From the NCBI GenBank assembly GCA_044508215.1, contig JBIQID010000053.1, forward strand, positions 1 through 19,770: DNA of 19,770 bases. Reading direction: 5' to 3'. The translations under genes were made by a program, and so were the position numbers. Below the pieces are notes generated by a model, which searched no databases, was not told where the DNA came from, and saw nothing but the letters and a program-made list of their open reading frames with translations. Position 1 is the first letter of the stretch; each line of letters begins with the position of its first letter. The stretch is from JAEZFI01 sp044508215 (lineage in GTDB: Bacteria; Actinomycetota; Acidimicrobiia; Acidimicrobiales; Microtrichaceae). Below are positions 6,278 to 13,645 of this stretch, piece after piece.

Positions 6278-7927
6278 ATGCCAACGCCGTTCGACACGCA
6301 CGAGGTCACCAACCAGCCGCCTCCGCTCGAGGGCCACGACGTGTTCGGGTCCGACGCCGCGCTCGCCGCTGCGGTGGAGCGGGAGGCCGCCGGCTGGGCG
6401 CTCGCCGAGCTGGGCGAGCTGGGACGCCTCGCAGGGACCGCCGAAGCGCAGGAGTGGGGCCGCCAGGCCAACGGCAACCCGCCGGTGCTGCGCACCCACG
6501 ACCGCTACGGCAACCGCCTCGACGTGGTCGACTACCACCCCGCGTACCACCAGCTGATGACCACCTCCGTCGCGCACGGCCTCCACGCGGCCCCGTGGGG
6601 TGACGAGCGCCCCGGCGCTCACGTCGCCCGCGCCGCGAAGGTCATCACCTGGTACCAGGTCGACGGCGGCCACATGTGCCCGATCTCGATGACGTACTCG
6701 GTGGTCCCGGCGCTGCGGCACCAGCCCGACCGCGCTGCCGAGTGGGAGCCGCGCATCACCTCCCGCACGTACGACCCGGCGAACCGGCCGGTCGACGGCA
6801 AGGCCGGCGTCACCTTCGGCATGGCGATGACCGAGAAGCAGGGCGGCTCGGACGTGCGGGCGAACACCACGACCGCCACCCCCACGGGGAACGGCGGCGA
6901 GCACCTCATCACCGGCCACAAGTGGTTCTGCTCCGCCCCGATGTCCGACGGGTTCCTGATGCTCGCGGTGGCGCCCGGGGGCCTGAGCTGCTTCTTGGTC
7001 CCGCGCTGGCGACCCGACGGCACCCGGAACCCCATCCGGATCCAGCGCCTGAAGGACAAGCTGGGCGACCGATCGAACGCGTCCAGCGAGATCGAGATGT
7101 TCGACACGTGGGGCACGCTCGTGGGCGAGGAGGGCCGCGGCGTCCGGACGATCATCGAGATGGTCCAGCACACCCGCCTGGACTGCATCCTGGGGTCCAC
7201 CGCCATCATGCGCCAGGGCGTCGCGCAGGCCACGTGGCACGCGCACCACCGCTCCGCGTTCGGGCAGGTCCTCGACCGCCAGCCGCTGATGGCGAACGTG
7301 CTGGCCGACCTCGCGCTCGAGTCGGAGGCCGCCACGGTCGCGGCGATGCGCCTCGCCCGCGCGTTCGACGCCGACGCAGGCGACGAGCACGAGCAGCTGG
7401 TGAAGCGCCTCCTCACGCCGGTCATCAAGTACTGGACGTGCAAGCGGGCGCCGCAGCACGCGGCGGAGGCGCTCGAGTGCCTGGGCGGCGTCGGCTACGT
7501 GGAGGAGACCGACCTTCCGCGCCTGTTCCGGCAGAGCCCGCTGAACGGGGTCTGGGAGGGGTCCGGGAACGTGATCTGCCTCGACGTGCTGCGGGCGCTG
7601 GTGAAGGCGCCCCAGGCGCTCGACGCCTACTGGACCGAGGTGGAGCTGGCCGCCGGGGCCGACACGCGCCTCGACGCCGCCGCAAAGCAGCTCCGTGCCG
7701 ACCTCGGCGATGTCGGCGACATCGAGCTCCGGGCCAGGAACCTCGTGGAGCGACTGGCCCTCGTCGTGCAGGGCTCCCTGCTCGTCCGCCACTCCCCGGC
7801 CGCGGTCGCCGACGCGTTCTGCGCCTCCCGCTTCGGCGACGGTTCCGGCCGAGCCTTCGGGCAGCTGCCTGCCGGCCTCGACCTCGCCTCGATCATCGAC
7901 CGGGCCCGCCCCGTCCCCGCCAGCTGA
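6278..7927 (+). CDS. aidB: AidB-type acyl-CoA dehydrogenase
   Basis: A 549-residue flavoprotein, matching the unusual length of AidB (about 540) rather than ordinary acyl-CoA dehydrogenases (about 380). It opens with the AidB signature 'THEVTNQPPPLEGHDVF' (residues 7-23). The acyl-CoA dehydrogenase FAD segment 'MAMTEKQGGSDVRANTT' is near 183-200 and 'GHKWFCSAPMSDGF' near 212-226. The C-terminal dehydrogenase domain contains 'LGGVGYVEE' and 'LNGVWEGSGNVICLDVLR' near 405-440. A C-terminal helical domain, DNA-binding in E. coli AidB, follows. In E. coli AidB is induced by alkylating agents and protects DNA; in actinobacteria it may be a catabolic dehydrogenase. No ada-like gene is in the window, so the alkylation role is not supported by context. 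The start is fixed by the N-terminal motif and the TAGCGT box. Confidence 0.94.
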   Translation: MPTPFDTHEVTNQPPPLEGHDVFGSDAALAAAVEREAAGWALAELGELGRLAGTAEAQEWGRQANGNPPVLRTHDRYGNRLDVVDYHPAYHQLMTTSVAHGLHAAPWGDERPGAHVARAAKVITWYQVDGGHMCPISMTYSVVPALRHQPDRAAEWEPRITSRTYDPANRPVDGKAGVTFGMAMTEKQGGSDVRANTTTATPTGNGGEHLITGHKWFCSAPMSDGFLMLAVAPGGLSCFLVPRWRPDGTRNPIRIQRLKDKLGDRSNASSEIEMFDTWGTLVGEEGRGVRTIIEMVQHTRLDCILGSTAIMRQGVAQATWHAHHRSAFGQVLDRQPLMANVLADLALESEAATVAAMRLARAFDADAGDEHEQLVKRLLTPVIKYWTCKRAPQHAAEALECLGGVGYVEETDLPRLFRQSPLNGVWEGSGNVICLDVLRALVKAPQALDAYWTEVELAAGADTRLDAAAKQLRADLGDVGDIELRARNLVERLALVVQGSLLVRHSPAAVADAFCASRFGDGSGRAFGQLPAGLDLASIIDRARPVPAS

Positions 7928-7986
7928 CCCGGTCTCCGCCCGCCCCGTGCGCGCATGGGCTGGGAGCGGCGGGGCAGGTGGTCACC

Positions 7987-8493
7987 ATGGACGGGCGAGC
8001 GCTGCTCCAGGACCTCTTCGGGCGGATCCCGGCGCACATCGAGGAGGCGCTGTCGGGCTGCGGGGTCGAGGACCTGACCGCCACGGTCGTGCCCGGCACG
8101 AACAGCATCGGCTGGCTGATCTGGCACCTCACCCGGGTGCAGGACGCGCACATGGCCGAGCTGCTCGAACGGGACCAGGTCTGGGTGGAGGGCGACTGGG
8201 CGGCGCGCTTCGGCGTCGACCCCGATCCGTCGAACACCGGCTACGGGCACGACGGGGCGCAGGTGGCAGCGATCCAGCCCGACGGTCCCGAGGCGCTCGT
8301 CGACTACTACCGCACCGTCGCAGCGCGGACCGACGACTTCATCGCGGGCCTCGACGGCGACGACCTCGACCGCATCGTCGACGAGGGCTGGGACCCGCCG
8401 GTCACGCTCGGCGTCCGCATGATCAGCATCGCTGACGACGACATCCAGCACGCCGGGCAGGCCGCCTACCTCCGAGGGCTCCTCCACAGCTGA
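7987..8493 (+). CDS. DinB-like DUF664 family protein
   Basis: A 168-residue four-helix DinB-superfamily protein. Two conserved histidines of the presumed metal site are visible: 'NSIGWLIWHLTRVQDAHM' (near residue 45) and 'DDDIQHAGQAAYLRG' near the C-terminus, as in DUF664. Related actinobacterial proteins include mycothiol- or bacillithiol-dependent transferases, so a thiol-linked role is possible but not shown here. ATG 7987 is preceded by AGGTGG 5 nt upstream, a good Shine-Dalgarno, unlike most neighbours. GTG codons at 7978 and 7981 are in frame but would overlap that site. It lies 59 bp after the aidB-like gene on the same strand and may be co-transcribed. Confidence 0.87.
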   Translation: MDGRALLQDLFGRIPAHIEEALSGCGVEDLTATVVPGTNSIGWLIWHLTRVQDAHMAELLERDQVWVEGDWAARFGVDPDPSNTGYGHDGAQVAAIQPDGPEALVDYYRTVAARTDDFIAGLDGDDLDRIVDEGWDPPVTLGVRMISIADDDIQHAGQAAYLRGLLHS

Positions 8494-8523
8494 CTCGACC
8501 CGCCCCGGCGTGGCCGGCGGTGG

Positions 8524-8529
8524 GAGGAT
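8524..8529 (+). promoter_or_regulatory. -10 box GAGGAT, possible leaderless start of bicupin gene
   Basis: GAGGAT is 6 nt before the ATG at 8536. It matches the window's -10 spacing. It could also be read as a GGAG-like Shine-Dalgarno, so leaderless initiation is less certain here. Confidence 0.35.
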
Positions 8530-8535
8530 GCAGGC

Positions 8536-9474
8536 ATGGCCGACGATCCGCTGACCCGCTCCGCACGGCTCCACGAGTACAGCCGGGCGGCCAACCCGAT
8601 CGGCGCGGGCATCACCCCGCCGGTCCCGCTCGAGCAGTTCCCGGCCGCCCTCCACCTCGAGCGGGAGGGCACCGGCGAGGTCTTCCTCGACGTGTCCGGC
8701 CGTCTCGGCGTGCCCGGTCCCGCCACCAGCCCGGCGCTGTGCGCGTCGTTCGTGAGGATCGCCCCGGGCCAGCCGCTCTCCACGGCGCCGCTCTCGACCT
8801 CCGAGCTCTACTACGTGCTCTCCGGCAAGGGCACCTCCCGCCTGGGCGATCCCTCCGCCGCTCCCGTCGAGGTCGACGAGGTCCCCTGGGCGCAGGGCGA
8901 CGTGTTCGTCCTGCCCGCCGCGATGACGGCGATCCACACCGCCCACGACGACGCCACGCTCTACCGCGTCACCGACGAGCCGCTCCTGCGCCACCTGGGG
9001 GTCACGCCCACGGTGCGCCGGTTCGAGCCCACCCTGTTCCGAGCCGCCGAGCTGCGCGACGAGCTCGCCCGGATCGAAGCGTCACCCCGGGCGCTCGACC
9101 GGAACCGGCTCAGCGTGCTGCTGTCGACGGAGGAGCAGGCGCTCACCCTCACGATCACGCACGTGCTCTGGGCGATGTACGGGGTGGTGCCGCCCGGCGC
9201 CGTGCAGAAGCCCCACCGCCACCAGTCGGTGGCCCTCGACCTCATCCTCGACGCACGGCCCGGCTGCTACACCCTGGTCGGCCGGCGCCTCGACCCCGAG
9301 GGCCGCATCGTGGACCCGGTGCGCGTCGACTGGGAGTCGGGCGGCGCGTTCATCACCCCACCGGGCCTCTGGCACGCCCACTTCAACGAGACCGACCAGC
9401 CCGCCTACCTGCTGCCCATCCAGGACGCGGGCCTGCAGACCTACCTGCGCAGCCTCGACATCCGCTTCGCGTGA
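8536..9474 (+). CDS. Bicupin, gentisate 1,2-dioxygenase-like
   Basis: A 312-residue two-domain cupin. The C-terminal cupin carries a likely three-histidine iron site: P-H-R-H at residues 226-229 (His227, His229) and 'TPPGLWHAHFNE' with His280 (His282 nearby). This is the arrangement of gentisate and related ring-cleaving dioxygenases. The final 'IQDAGLQTYLRSLDIRF' also resembles that family. The N-terminal cupin ('APLSTSELYYVLSGKGTSRLGD') keeps the fold pattern but lacks the HxH pair, so it is probably structural. Gentisate dioxygenases are usually about 340-380 residues, so this is somewhat short. No other gentisate-pathway gene is adjacent, so the substrate is uncertain. The stop lies one base from the stop of the convergent TetR gene. 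Confidence 0.82.
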   Translation: MADDPLTRSARLHEYSRAANPIGAGITPPVPLEQFPAALHLEREGTGEVFLDVSGRLGVPGPATSPALCASFVRIAPGQPLSTAPLSTSELYYVLSGKGTSRLGDPSAAPVEVDEVPWAQGDVFVLPAAMTAIHTAHDDATLYRVTDEPLLRHLGVTPTVRRFEPTLFRAAELRDELARIEASPRALDRNRLSVLLSTEEQALTLTITHVLWAMYGVVPPGAVQKPHRHQSVALDLILDARPGCYTLVGRRLDPEGRIVDPVRVDWESGGAFITPPGLWHAHFNETDQPAYLLPIQDAGLQTYLRSLDIRFA

Positions 9475-9475
9475 C

Positions 9476-10075
9476 TCAGGCCGTGGCGGGGGTGTGCGGC
9501 AGCACGATCGCGGCCAGCACGTCGGCGCACTCGCGCCCGATCTCATCGGGGTCCGCTCCCGGGCTGAACACGTAGCGGAAGAACCCGATCAGCACCTGGC
9601 CGACGAGCACCTCGGCGACCAGGCCGGGGTCCTCCATCTCGGGCAGCACGTGCGGGACCCAGCCGGCGACGCCCTCGCGGAACGTCTGGAGCAGCTCGGC
9701 ACCCATCGGCAGCGCGGCCGCCTCGCCACGGATGCCCTCGCCCAACAGCAGCCGCAGGATGGCCTGCTCGTCGAGCGCTCCACGCCAGAAGACCTCGAAG
9801 ACCGCACGGAGGCGATCCTCGATGCTGCCGGTGAGGTCGGCCGGCAGCTGGTCGGCGAGGCGAGCGGAGTACCGCCGTTCCTCGATGACCGCCGTGAGCA
9901 GGGCGTCCTTCGACTCGAAGTAGTGGTAGATCGCCGCCACCTGGACGCCGCACGCCTGCGCCAGCTGTCGCATGCTGACCCCGTGCACGCCGTGGCGTGC
10001 CATCAGGTCGAGCGCGACGTCGAGGATGTGCTCGCGCTGGTTGCCCCTCGACGAGGCCGTCGACGAGGCGGTCAC
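9476..10075 (-). CDS. TetR/AcrR family transcriptional regulator
   Basis: A 199-residue one-component repressor. The N-terminal TetR helix-turn-helix spans about residues 14-60 ('REHILDVALDLMARHGVHGVSMRQLAQ', then 'GVQVAAIYHYFESKDALL', in which the recognition helix ends in the conserved Y-x-Y-F). The C-terminal domain (about 70-199) is helical and would bind an unknown ligand. The GTG at 10075 is the only start codon that keeps the whole helix-turn-helix; no clear Shine-Dalgarno precedes it. It lies 31 bp after the P450 gene on the same strand, so the two are probably one operon. The likely target is the palindrome at 11499-11514 upstream of the P450. Its stop is one base from that of the convergent bicupin. 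Confidence 0.93.
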   Translation of the reverse strand: MTASSTASSRGNQREHILDVALDLMARHGVHGVSMRQLAQACGVQVAAIYHYFESKDALLTAVIEERRYSARLADQLPADLTGSIEDRLRAVFEVFWRGALDEQAILRLLLGEGIRGEAAALPMGAELLQTFREGVAGWVPHVLPEMEDPGLVAEVLVGQVLIGFFRYVFSPGADPDEIGRECADVLAAIVLPHTPATA

Positions 10076-10106
10076 GCGTGCTGCTCGATCCGGGTGGCGG
10101 CGGGTC

Positions 10107-11417
10107 TCACGACGAGTGCGCCGGGCAGCCCTCGGGCGCGGAGAACGACACCGGCATGTGCTGCAGCGCGAGCACGAGGGTGGAGTCGCCACGGTCGAGG
10201 GTGAAGTCCGGCGGCGTGGAGATGTCGGGCAGGCGGGTGAGCAGCTCCTGGAAGACCGTCTTGATCTCCATCCGGGCCAGGTTGGCGCCCAGGCAGAAGT
10301 GCTGGCCGATCCCGAAGCCCAGGTGCGGGTTCGGGTCGCGGGTGAGGTCGAGCTCGTCGGGACGGTCGAAGACCCGCTCGTCACGGTTCGCCGAGCCGTA
10401 CAGCATGAGGACGCGGTCGCCCTCCTTCAGATCGGTGTTCCGGTAGGTGTGGTCGCGGGTGACCGTGCGGATGAAGCCCAGCACGGGGGTGACGTAGCGG
10501 ACGAGCTCGTCGACCGCCCGGTCCATGAACTCCTCGTCGTGGAGGTTCTCGAGCATCAGCTTGCGCTGCTCCGGGAACTTGCTGAGCGCGGCCAGCCCGC
10601 CCGAGATGGCGTTCCGGGTGGTCTCGTTGCCGGCGACCAGCAGCACCGTGAGGAACGCGAGGAGCTCGTCGTCGTCGAGCTGCTCACGCTGCGCGGCGAT
10701 CTCGGCGCGGCGCTCCTCGTCGACGCCCTGCAGCGACATCTCGGCCTTCGCCAGCTCGCCCTCGTCGGCGGCCTGGGTGAGGATCCCGATGATGTCGTCG
10801 GTGGGGTTCTCCCGACGCTCGGCGATCAGCTCGGCGGCCATCACCGCGAACTCGCCGAACGCCTCGGCGGCGGCCAGCAGTTGCGGCGAGTCGGCTTCGA
10901 CGTGGCCGTCGCCCGCCATCATCGCGTCCGACCAGCGGTACATCGCGAGGCGCTTTTGGGGGTCGAGGCCCATCAGCTCGCAGATCACGATCAGCGGCAC
11001 GTGCACCGCGAAGTCGGAGACGAAGTCGACGTCGCCCGTCTTCTTCACCATCTCGTCGACGATCTGGTTGGTCAGCTCGCGCACGTGCGGGATGAGCGCC
11101 CGGGTGCGGCGGGGGGTGAACCCCTTGTTGATCAGGCGGCGCTGCCGGACGTGCTCCTCGCCGTCGAGGGTGATGATCGACATGTCGCCGGCGATCTTCG
11201 GGCGCACCCCGTAGCGGTTGCAGTACGTCTCGGAGTCACGGCTGATCGTGAAGACGTCCTCGTGGCGAGCGGCGATGTAGAGGTCGTTCTCCGTCGCGTA
11301 GGGCAGCTCGTCGAGGTTGCGCAGCTCCTCGAACAGCGCCCACGGGTCGTCGAAGACCCTCGGGTCGCAGAAGTCCACGTCGCTGGTCGTGCGGCCGCCG
11401 CTCTCCACGATGCTCAT
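10107..11417 (-). CDS. Cytochrome P450 (CYP125/142/124-like)
   Basis: A 436-residue soluble heme monooxygenase. It has the I-helix oxygen-activation motif 'VAGNETTRNAI' and a K-helix E-x-x-R ('DELVRYVTPV'). The heme-binding loop is 'FGIGQHFCLGANLARME', with Cys375 as the thiolate ligand. The GNETTRNAI form and the HFCLGANLAR form are typical of actinobacterial CYP125/142/124 enzymes, which hydroxylate sterol side chains or branched lipids; the substrate here is not established. No ferredoxin or reductase gene is adjacent. The ATG at 11417 has GGAGG 10 nt upstream. A sigma-70-type promoter with an embedded palindrome lies 69-97 bp upstream. The downstream TetR gene suggests substrate-induced autoregulated expression. 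Confidence 0.95.
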   Translation of the reverse strand: MSIVESGGRTTSDVDFCDPRVFDDPWALFEELRNLDELPYATENDLYIAARHEDVFTISRDSETYCNRYGVRPKIAGDMSIITLDGEEHVRQRRLINKGFTPRRTRALIPHVRELTNQIVDEMVKKTGDVDFVSDFAVHVPLIVICELMGLDPQKRLAMYRWSDAMMAGDGHVEADSPQLLAAAEAFGEFAVMAAELIAERRENPTDDIIGILTQAADEGELAKAEMSLQGVDEERRAEIAAQREQLDDDELLAFLTVLLVAGNETTRNAISGGLAALSKFPEQRKLMLENLHDEEFMDRAVDELVRYVTPVLGFIRTVTRDHTYRNTDLKEGDRVLMLYGSANRDERVFDRPDELDLTRDPNPHLGFGIGQHFCLGANLARMEIKTVFQELLTRLPDISTPPDFTLDRGDSTLVLALQHMPVSFSAPEGCPAHSS

Positions 11418-11485
11418 GGCGTTCCTACCTCCGGGGGGTTCACGGCCGCAGGGATGGGCCGGCAGTTCCGTTGTCGTCCCCAGCG

Positions 11486-11514
11486 ACGTTACGCCTGATT
11501 GAACGTTCGTTCAA
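11486..11514 (-). promoter_or_regulatory. Predicted promoter TTGAAC-N17-TAACGT for the P450-tetR operon
   Basis: On the minus strand TTGAAC (11509-11514) and TAACGT (11486-11491) are separated by exactly 17 nt, the ideal spacing. The transcription start would fall near 11479, leaving a leader of about 60 nt that contains the GGAGG ribosome site of the P450 gene. Confidence 0.6.
11499..11514. promoter_or_regulatory. Candidate TetR operator, 16-bp palindrome over the -35 box
   Basis: TTGAACG-tt-CGTTCAA has perfect 7-bp arms with a 2-nt centre, a typical TetR-family operator size. On the minus strand its first six bases are the predicted -35 box of the P450 operon, so a bound repressor would block polymerase. 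The TetR gene in the same operon is the obvious candidate ligand. Confidence 0.65.
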
Positions 11515-11537
11515 GGGATCGCACGCGCTCGCTCGTT

Positions 11538-11581
11538 CTGTTCCTCCCTCGACGACGTGGGCGTCGTCGAGGGAGAAACAG
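11538..11581 (-). terminator. Long hairpin after the omega-amidase-like gene
   Basis: Perfect 13-bp arms CTCCCTCGACGAC (11544-11556) and GTCGTCGAGGGAG (11563-11575) enclose a 6-nt loop. After one mismatch, five more pairs extend the stem (11538-11542 with 11577-11581). It begins 17 bp beyond the stop of the nitrilase gene and lies before the P450 promoter, so it should insulate the two units. No U-tract is present. Confidence 0.75.
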
Positions 11582-11598
11582 AAGCGGGAAGGCACGGC

Positions 11599-12354
11599 TC
11601 AGCGGCGGTCCGCCAGGAAGGGGTAGCGGCTGCGGATGCGCCGGACCTCGGCCGGGTCGACCGTGGCGGAGACCGTCCCGGCGCGATCCGCGAGGTGGTC
11701 CAAGGTGACGCCCCACGGGTCGATCACCGTCGAGCCGCCCGCGTAGTCGAGGCCTCCCCCGCTGCCCACCCGGTTGACCCCCACCACGAAGGCCTGGTTC
11801 TCGATCGCGCGTGCGGTCAGCAGCGCGGACCAGTGCGCGGTGCGCTCGCGCGGCCAGTTCGCCACCACCAGGTAGCAGTCGGTCCGCTCGGCCGTCTCCC
11901 AGAACTCGGGGGCGAAGCGCAGGTCGTAGCAGACGAACGGCGTCACGGCGGCGCCGCCGACGTCCACCGTCACGATCTCGTCGCCCGGTGCGTAGTGCTC
12001 GTCCTCGCCGCCGTAGCTGAACGGGTGCCGCTTCACGTAGCGGGCGCGCACGCCGCTCGGGTCGGCCAGCACCAGCACGTTGTGCGCCCTGCCGTCGCCG
12101 GCCCACTGCGCGATGGAACCGGCGACCGCCACCTGGTGCGCGGCGGCCTGCTCGCAGAGGAACTGCTCCACCGGTCCCCCGGGGTCCTCGGCGATGCGCT
12201 GCGGGTCCATGGAGAACCCGGTGGCGAACATCTCGGCGAGCACCACCAGGTCTGCGCCGCCTTCCGCCGCCTCGGCGATCGCTGGGGCGAGCTGGGAGCA
12301 CGTCGCCGGCGCGTCCTCCCACACGATGTCGTGCTGGATCCCGGTGACCCTCAC
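11599..12354 (-). CDS. Omega-amidase-type carbon-nitrogen hydrolase (nitrilase superfamily, YafV-like)
   Basis: A 251-residue nitrilase-superfamily enzyme with the full triad: Glu41 in 'VVLAEMFATGFSM', Lys108 in 'RYVKRHPFSYGGED', and Cys142 in 'FVCYDLRF'. The 'EMF-TGFSM' and 'GGEDEHY' forms are characteristic of omega-amidase (YafV/NIT2 type), which hydrolyses alpha-ketoglutaramate or alpha-ketosuccinamate to the keto acid plus ammonia. Its GTG start (12354-12352) overlaps the TGA of the upstream aminotransferase as GTGA, with GGAGG 7 nt before it, so translation is probably coupled. Glutamine transaminase makes exactly the substrate of this enzyme, which supports the call. A strong hairpin follows. 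Confidence 0.92.
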   Translation of the reverse strand: MRVTGIQHDIVWEDAPATCSQLAPAIAEAAEGGADLVVLAEMFATGFSMDPQRIAEDPGGPVEQFLCEQAAAHQVAVAGSIAQWAGDGRAHNVLVLADPSGVRARYVKRHPFSYGGEDEHYAPGDEIVTVDVGGAAVTPFVCYDLRFAPEFWETAERTDCYLVVANWPRERTAHWSALLTARAIENQAFVVGVNRVGSGGGLDYAGGSTVIDPWGVTLDHLADRAGTVSATVDPAEVRRIRSRYPFLADRR

Positions 12355-13526
12355 CTCGGAACCTCCATCTTCTCGAGCCGGGCGCACGCCTCGTCGATCA
12401 CCTCGTCCCGCTTGCAGAACGCGAAGCGCACGAGGTGCTTCCCGTCGTCGGGGTCGTCGTAGAACACCTGGGTCGGGATCGCGACGACGCCGGCGAGGTC
12501 GGGCAGGCGGCGGCACAGGTCCAGCCCGTCGGCCGGCAGCCCCAGGGCGGTCGTGACCGGGCGGATGTCGGCGCAGATGAAGTACGTCCCGGCCGGGATC
12601 GAGACCTCGAAGCCGGCCGCGCTCAGCCCGGCGGCGATCCGGTCCCGCTTCGACCGGAGCGACCGGGCCAGCTCGTCGGTGACCGCATCGCCCATCGCGA
12701 GCGCCTCCGCCACGGCGTGCTGGAACGGCGTGCCGCTCACGTAGGTGAGGAACTGCTTCACCGTGCGCACTCCGGCGACCAGCTCGGCCGGGCCGGTCAC
12801 CCACCCGATCTTCCACCCGGTGAACGAGAACGACTTCCCCGCGGAGGAGATGGTCAGCGTGCGCTCCGCCATGCCCGGGAGCGTTGCGATCGGGACGTGG
12901 CGGCCGTCGTACACGAGGTGCTCGTAGACCTCGTCCGCGACCACCACCAGGTCGTGCTCCCGGCTGAGCTGGGCGATCGCCGCCAGCTCGTCCCGCGTGA
13001 AGACCTTCCCCGTGGGGTTGTGCGGGGTGTTCAGCACGATCGCCACCGTCGCCGGTGTGATCGCCGCCCGCAGCTCGTCGGGATCGAACGAGAAGTCGGC
13101 CCCGCGGAGGGTGACCGTGCGCCGGGTGGCGCCGCCCAGCGCGATCGTCGCGGCGTAGGAGTCGTAGTACGGCTCGAAGGTGACCACCTCGTCGCCGGGC
13201 CCGGCGAGCGCCATCACCGACGCGGCGATCGCCTCGGTGGCCCCGGCGGTCACGAGGACCTCCGCGTCGGGGTCGACCTCCAGCCCGTACCGCCGCCGCT
13301 GGTGGTCGGAGATCGCCCTCCGCAGCGCCGGGATCCCCGGCCCCGGCGGGTACTGGTTGTGGCCGGCGCGCATCGCCGCGATCGCTGCCTCCACGATCTC
13401 GGGCGGCCCGTCCGTGTCGGGGAACCCCTGCCCCAGGTTGATCGCGCCGGTCTGCTCGGCCAGCGCGGACATCTCGGCGAAGATCGTCGTGCCGAAGCCA
13501 GCCATCCGCTCGACGAGCGGTCTCAT
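12351..13526 (-). CDS. PLP-dependent aminotransferase, class I/II (glutamine transaminase/methionine aminotransferase-like)
   Basis: A 391-residue fold-type I aminotransferase. It shows the substrate-loop 'INLGQGFPDTDGP' near residues 29-41, 'NQYPPGPGIPALRRAI' near 57-72, and 'LNTPHNPTGKVF'. It also has 'VVADEVYEHLVYDG', the PLP lysine Lys231 in 'SSAGKSFSFTGWKIGW', and a C-terminal 'VRFAFCKRDE' with the carboxylate-binding Arg. This pattern belongs to the kynurenine/glutamine transaminase K and YbdL group, which use glutamine or methionine. Paired with an omega-amidase, it should transaminate keto acids such as ketomethylthiobutyrate with glutamine. No good Shine-Dalgarno precedes the ATG at 13526; instead a short leader ORF ends there with an ATGA overlap. 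Confidence 0.94.
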   Translation of the reverse strand: MRPLVERMAGFGTTIFAEMSALAEQTGAINLGQGFPDTDGPPEIVEAAIAAMRAGHNQYPPGPGIPALRRAISDHQRRRYGLEVDPDAEVLVTAGATEAIAASVMALAGPGDEVVTFEPYYDSYAATIALGGATRRTVTLRGADFSFDPDELRAAITPATVAIVLNTPHNPTGKVFTRDELAAIAQLSREHDLVVVADEVYEHLVYDGRHVPIATLPGMAERTLTISSAGKSFSFTGWKIGWVTGPAELVAGVRTVKQFLTYVSGTPFQHAVAEALAMGDAVTDELARSLRSKRDRIAAGLSAAGFEVSIPAGTYFICADIRPVTTALGLPADGLDLCRRLPDLAGVVAIPTQVFYDDPDDGKHLVRFAFCKRDEVIDEACARLEKMEVPR

Positions 13527-13564
13527 CGCCGGGTGACCCCGCAGCGCTCGCCGATCGCGTCCAT
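13523..13564 (-). CDS. Possible 13-codon leaderless leader ORF coupled to the aminotransferase
   Basis: ATG at 13564 opens a 13-residue frame (MDAIGERCGVTRR) ending at TGA 13525-13523. That stop overlaps the aminotransferase ATG (13526-13524) as ATGA. TACGAT, a strong -10 box, lies 7 nt before the leader ATG, so a leaderless transcript would begin at or near it. The aminotransferase has no clear ribosome site of its own, which fits coupling. The peptide holds one Cys and no repeated codon type, so classical attenuation is not obvious. At this length chance is a real possibility. Confidence 0.45.
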   Translation of the reverse strand: MDAIGERCGVTRR

Positions 13565-13571
13565 CCGAGCG

Positions 13572-13577
13572 ATCGTA
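13572..13577 (-). promoter_or_regulatory. -10 box TACGAT of the aminotransferase-amidase operon
   Basis: TACGAT on the minus strand lies 7 nt upstream of the leader ATG at 13564. The identical hexamer with identical 7-nt spacing precedes the DUF4395 gene. No clear -35 is visible at 16-18 nt. Confidence 0.6.
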
Positions 13578-13616
13578 CGACGGGCCCGCCCACCCCGGCC
13601 TTCGTCAACGCTGCGC

Positions 13617-13645
13617 TTCACAATCCAGCCGGCCGGGCGCAGACT
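13617..13645 (+). promoter_or_regulatory. Predicted promoter TTCACA-N17-CAGACT for the lipoprotein gene
   Basis: TTCACA (13617-13622) and CAGACT (13640-13645) are 17 nt apart, giving a start near 13652 and a leader of about 43 nt with a strong Shine-Dalgarno. The -10 box is only a moderate match. Confidence 0.4.

Noticed and set aside
5840..7792. A 650-codon minus-strand frame opposite the aidB-like gene
   Set aside because: The plus-strand product is a clear AidB family member along the whole length. The antisense translation has no recognisable domain.
9972..11498. A 508-codon plus-strand frame opposite the P450 and TetR genes
   Set aside because: It is antisense to an intact P450 with heme and I-helix motifs; the antisense product is His/Glu/Val-rich shadow sequence.
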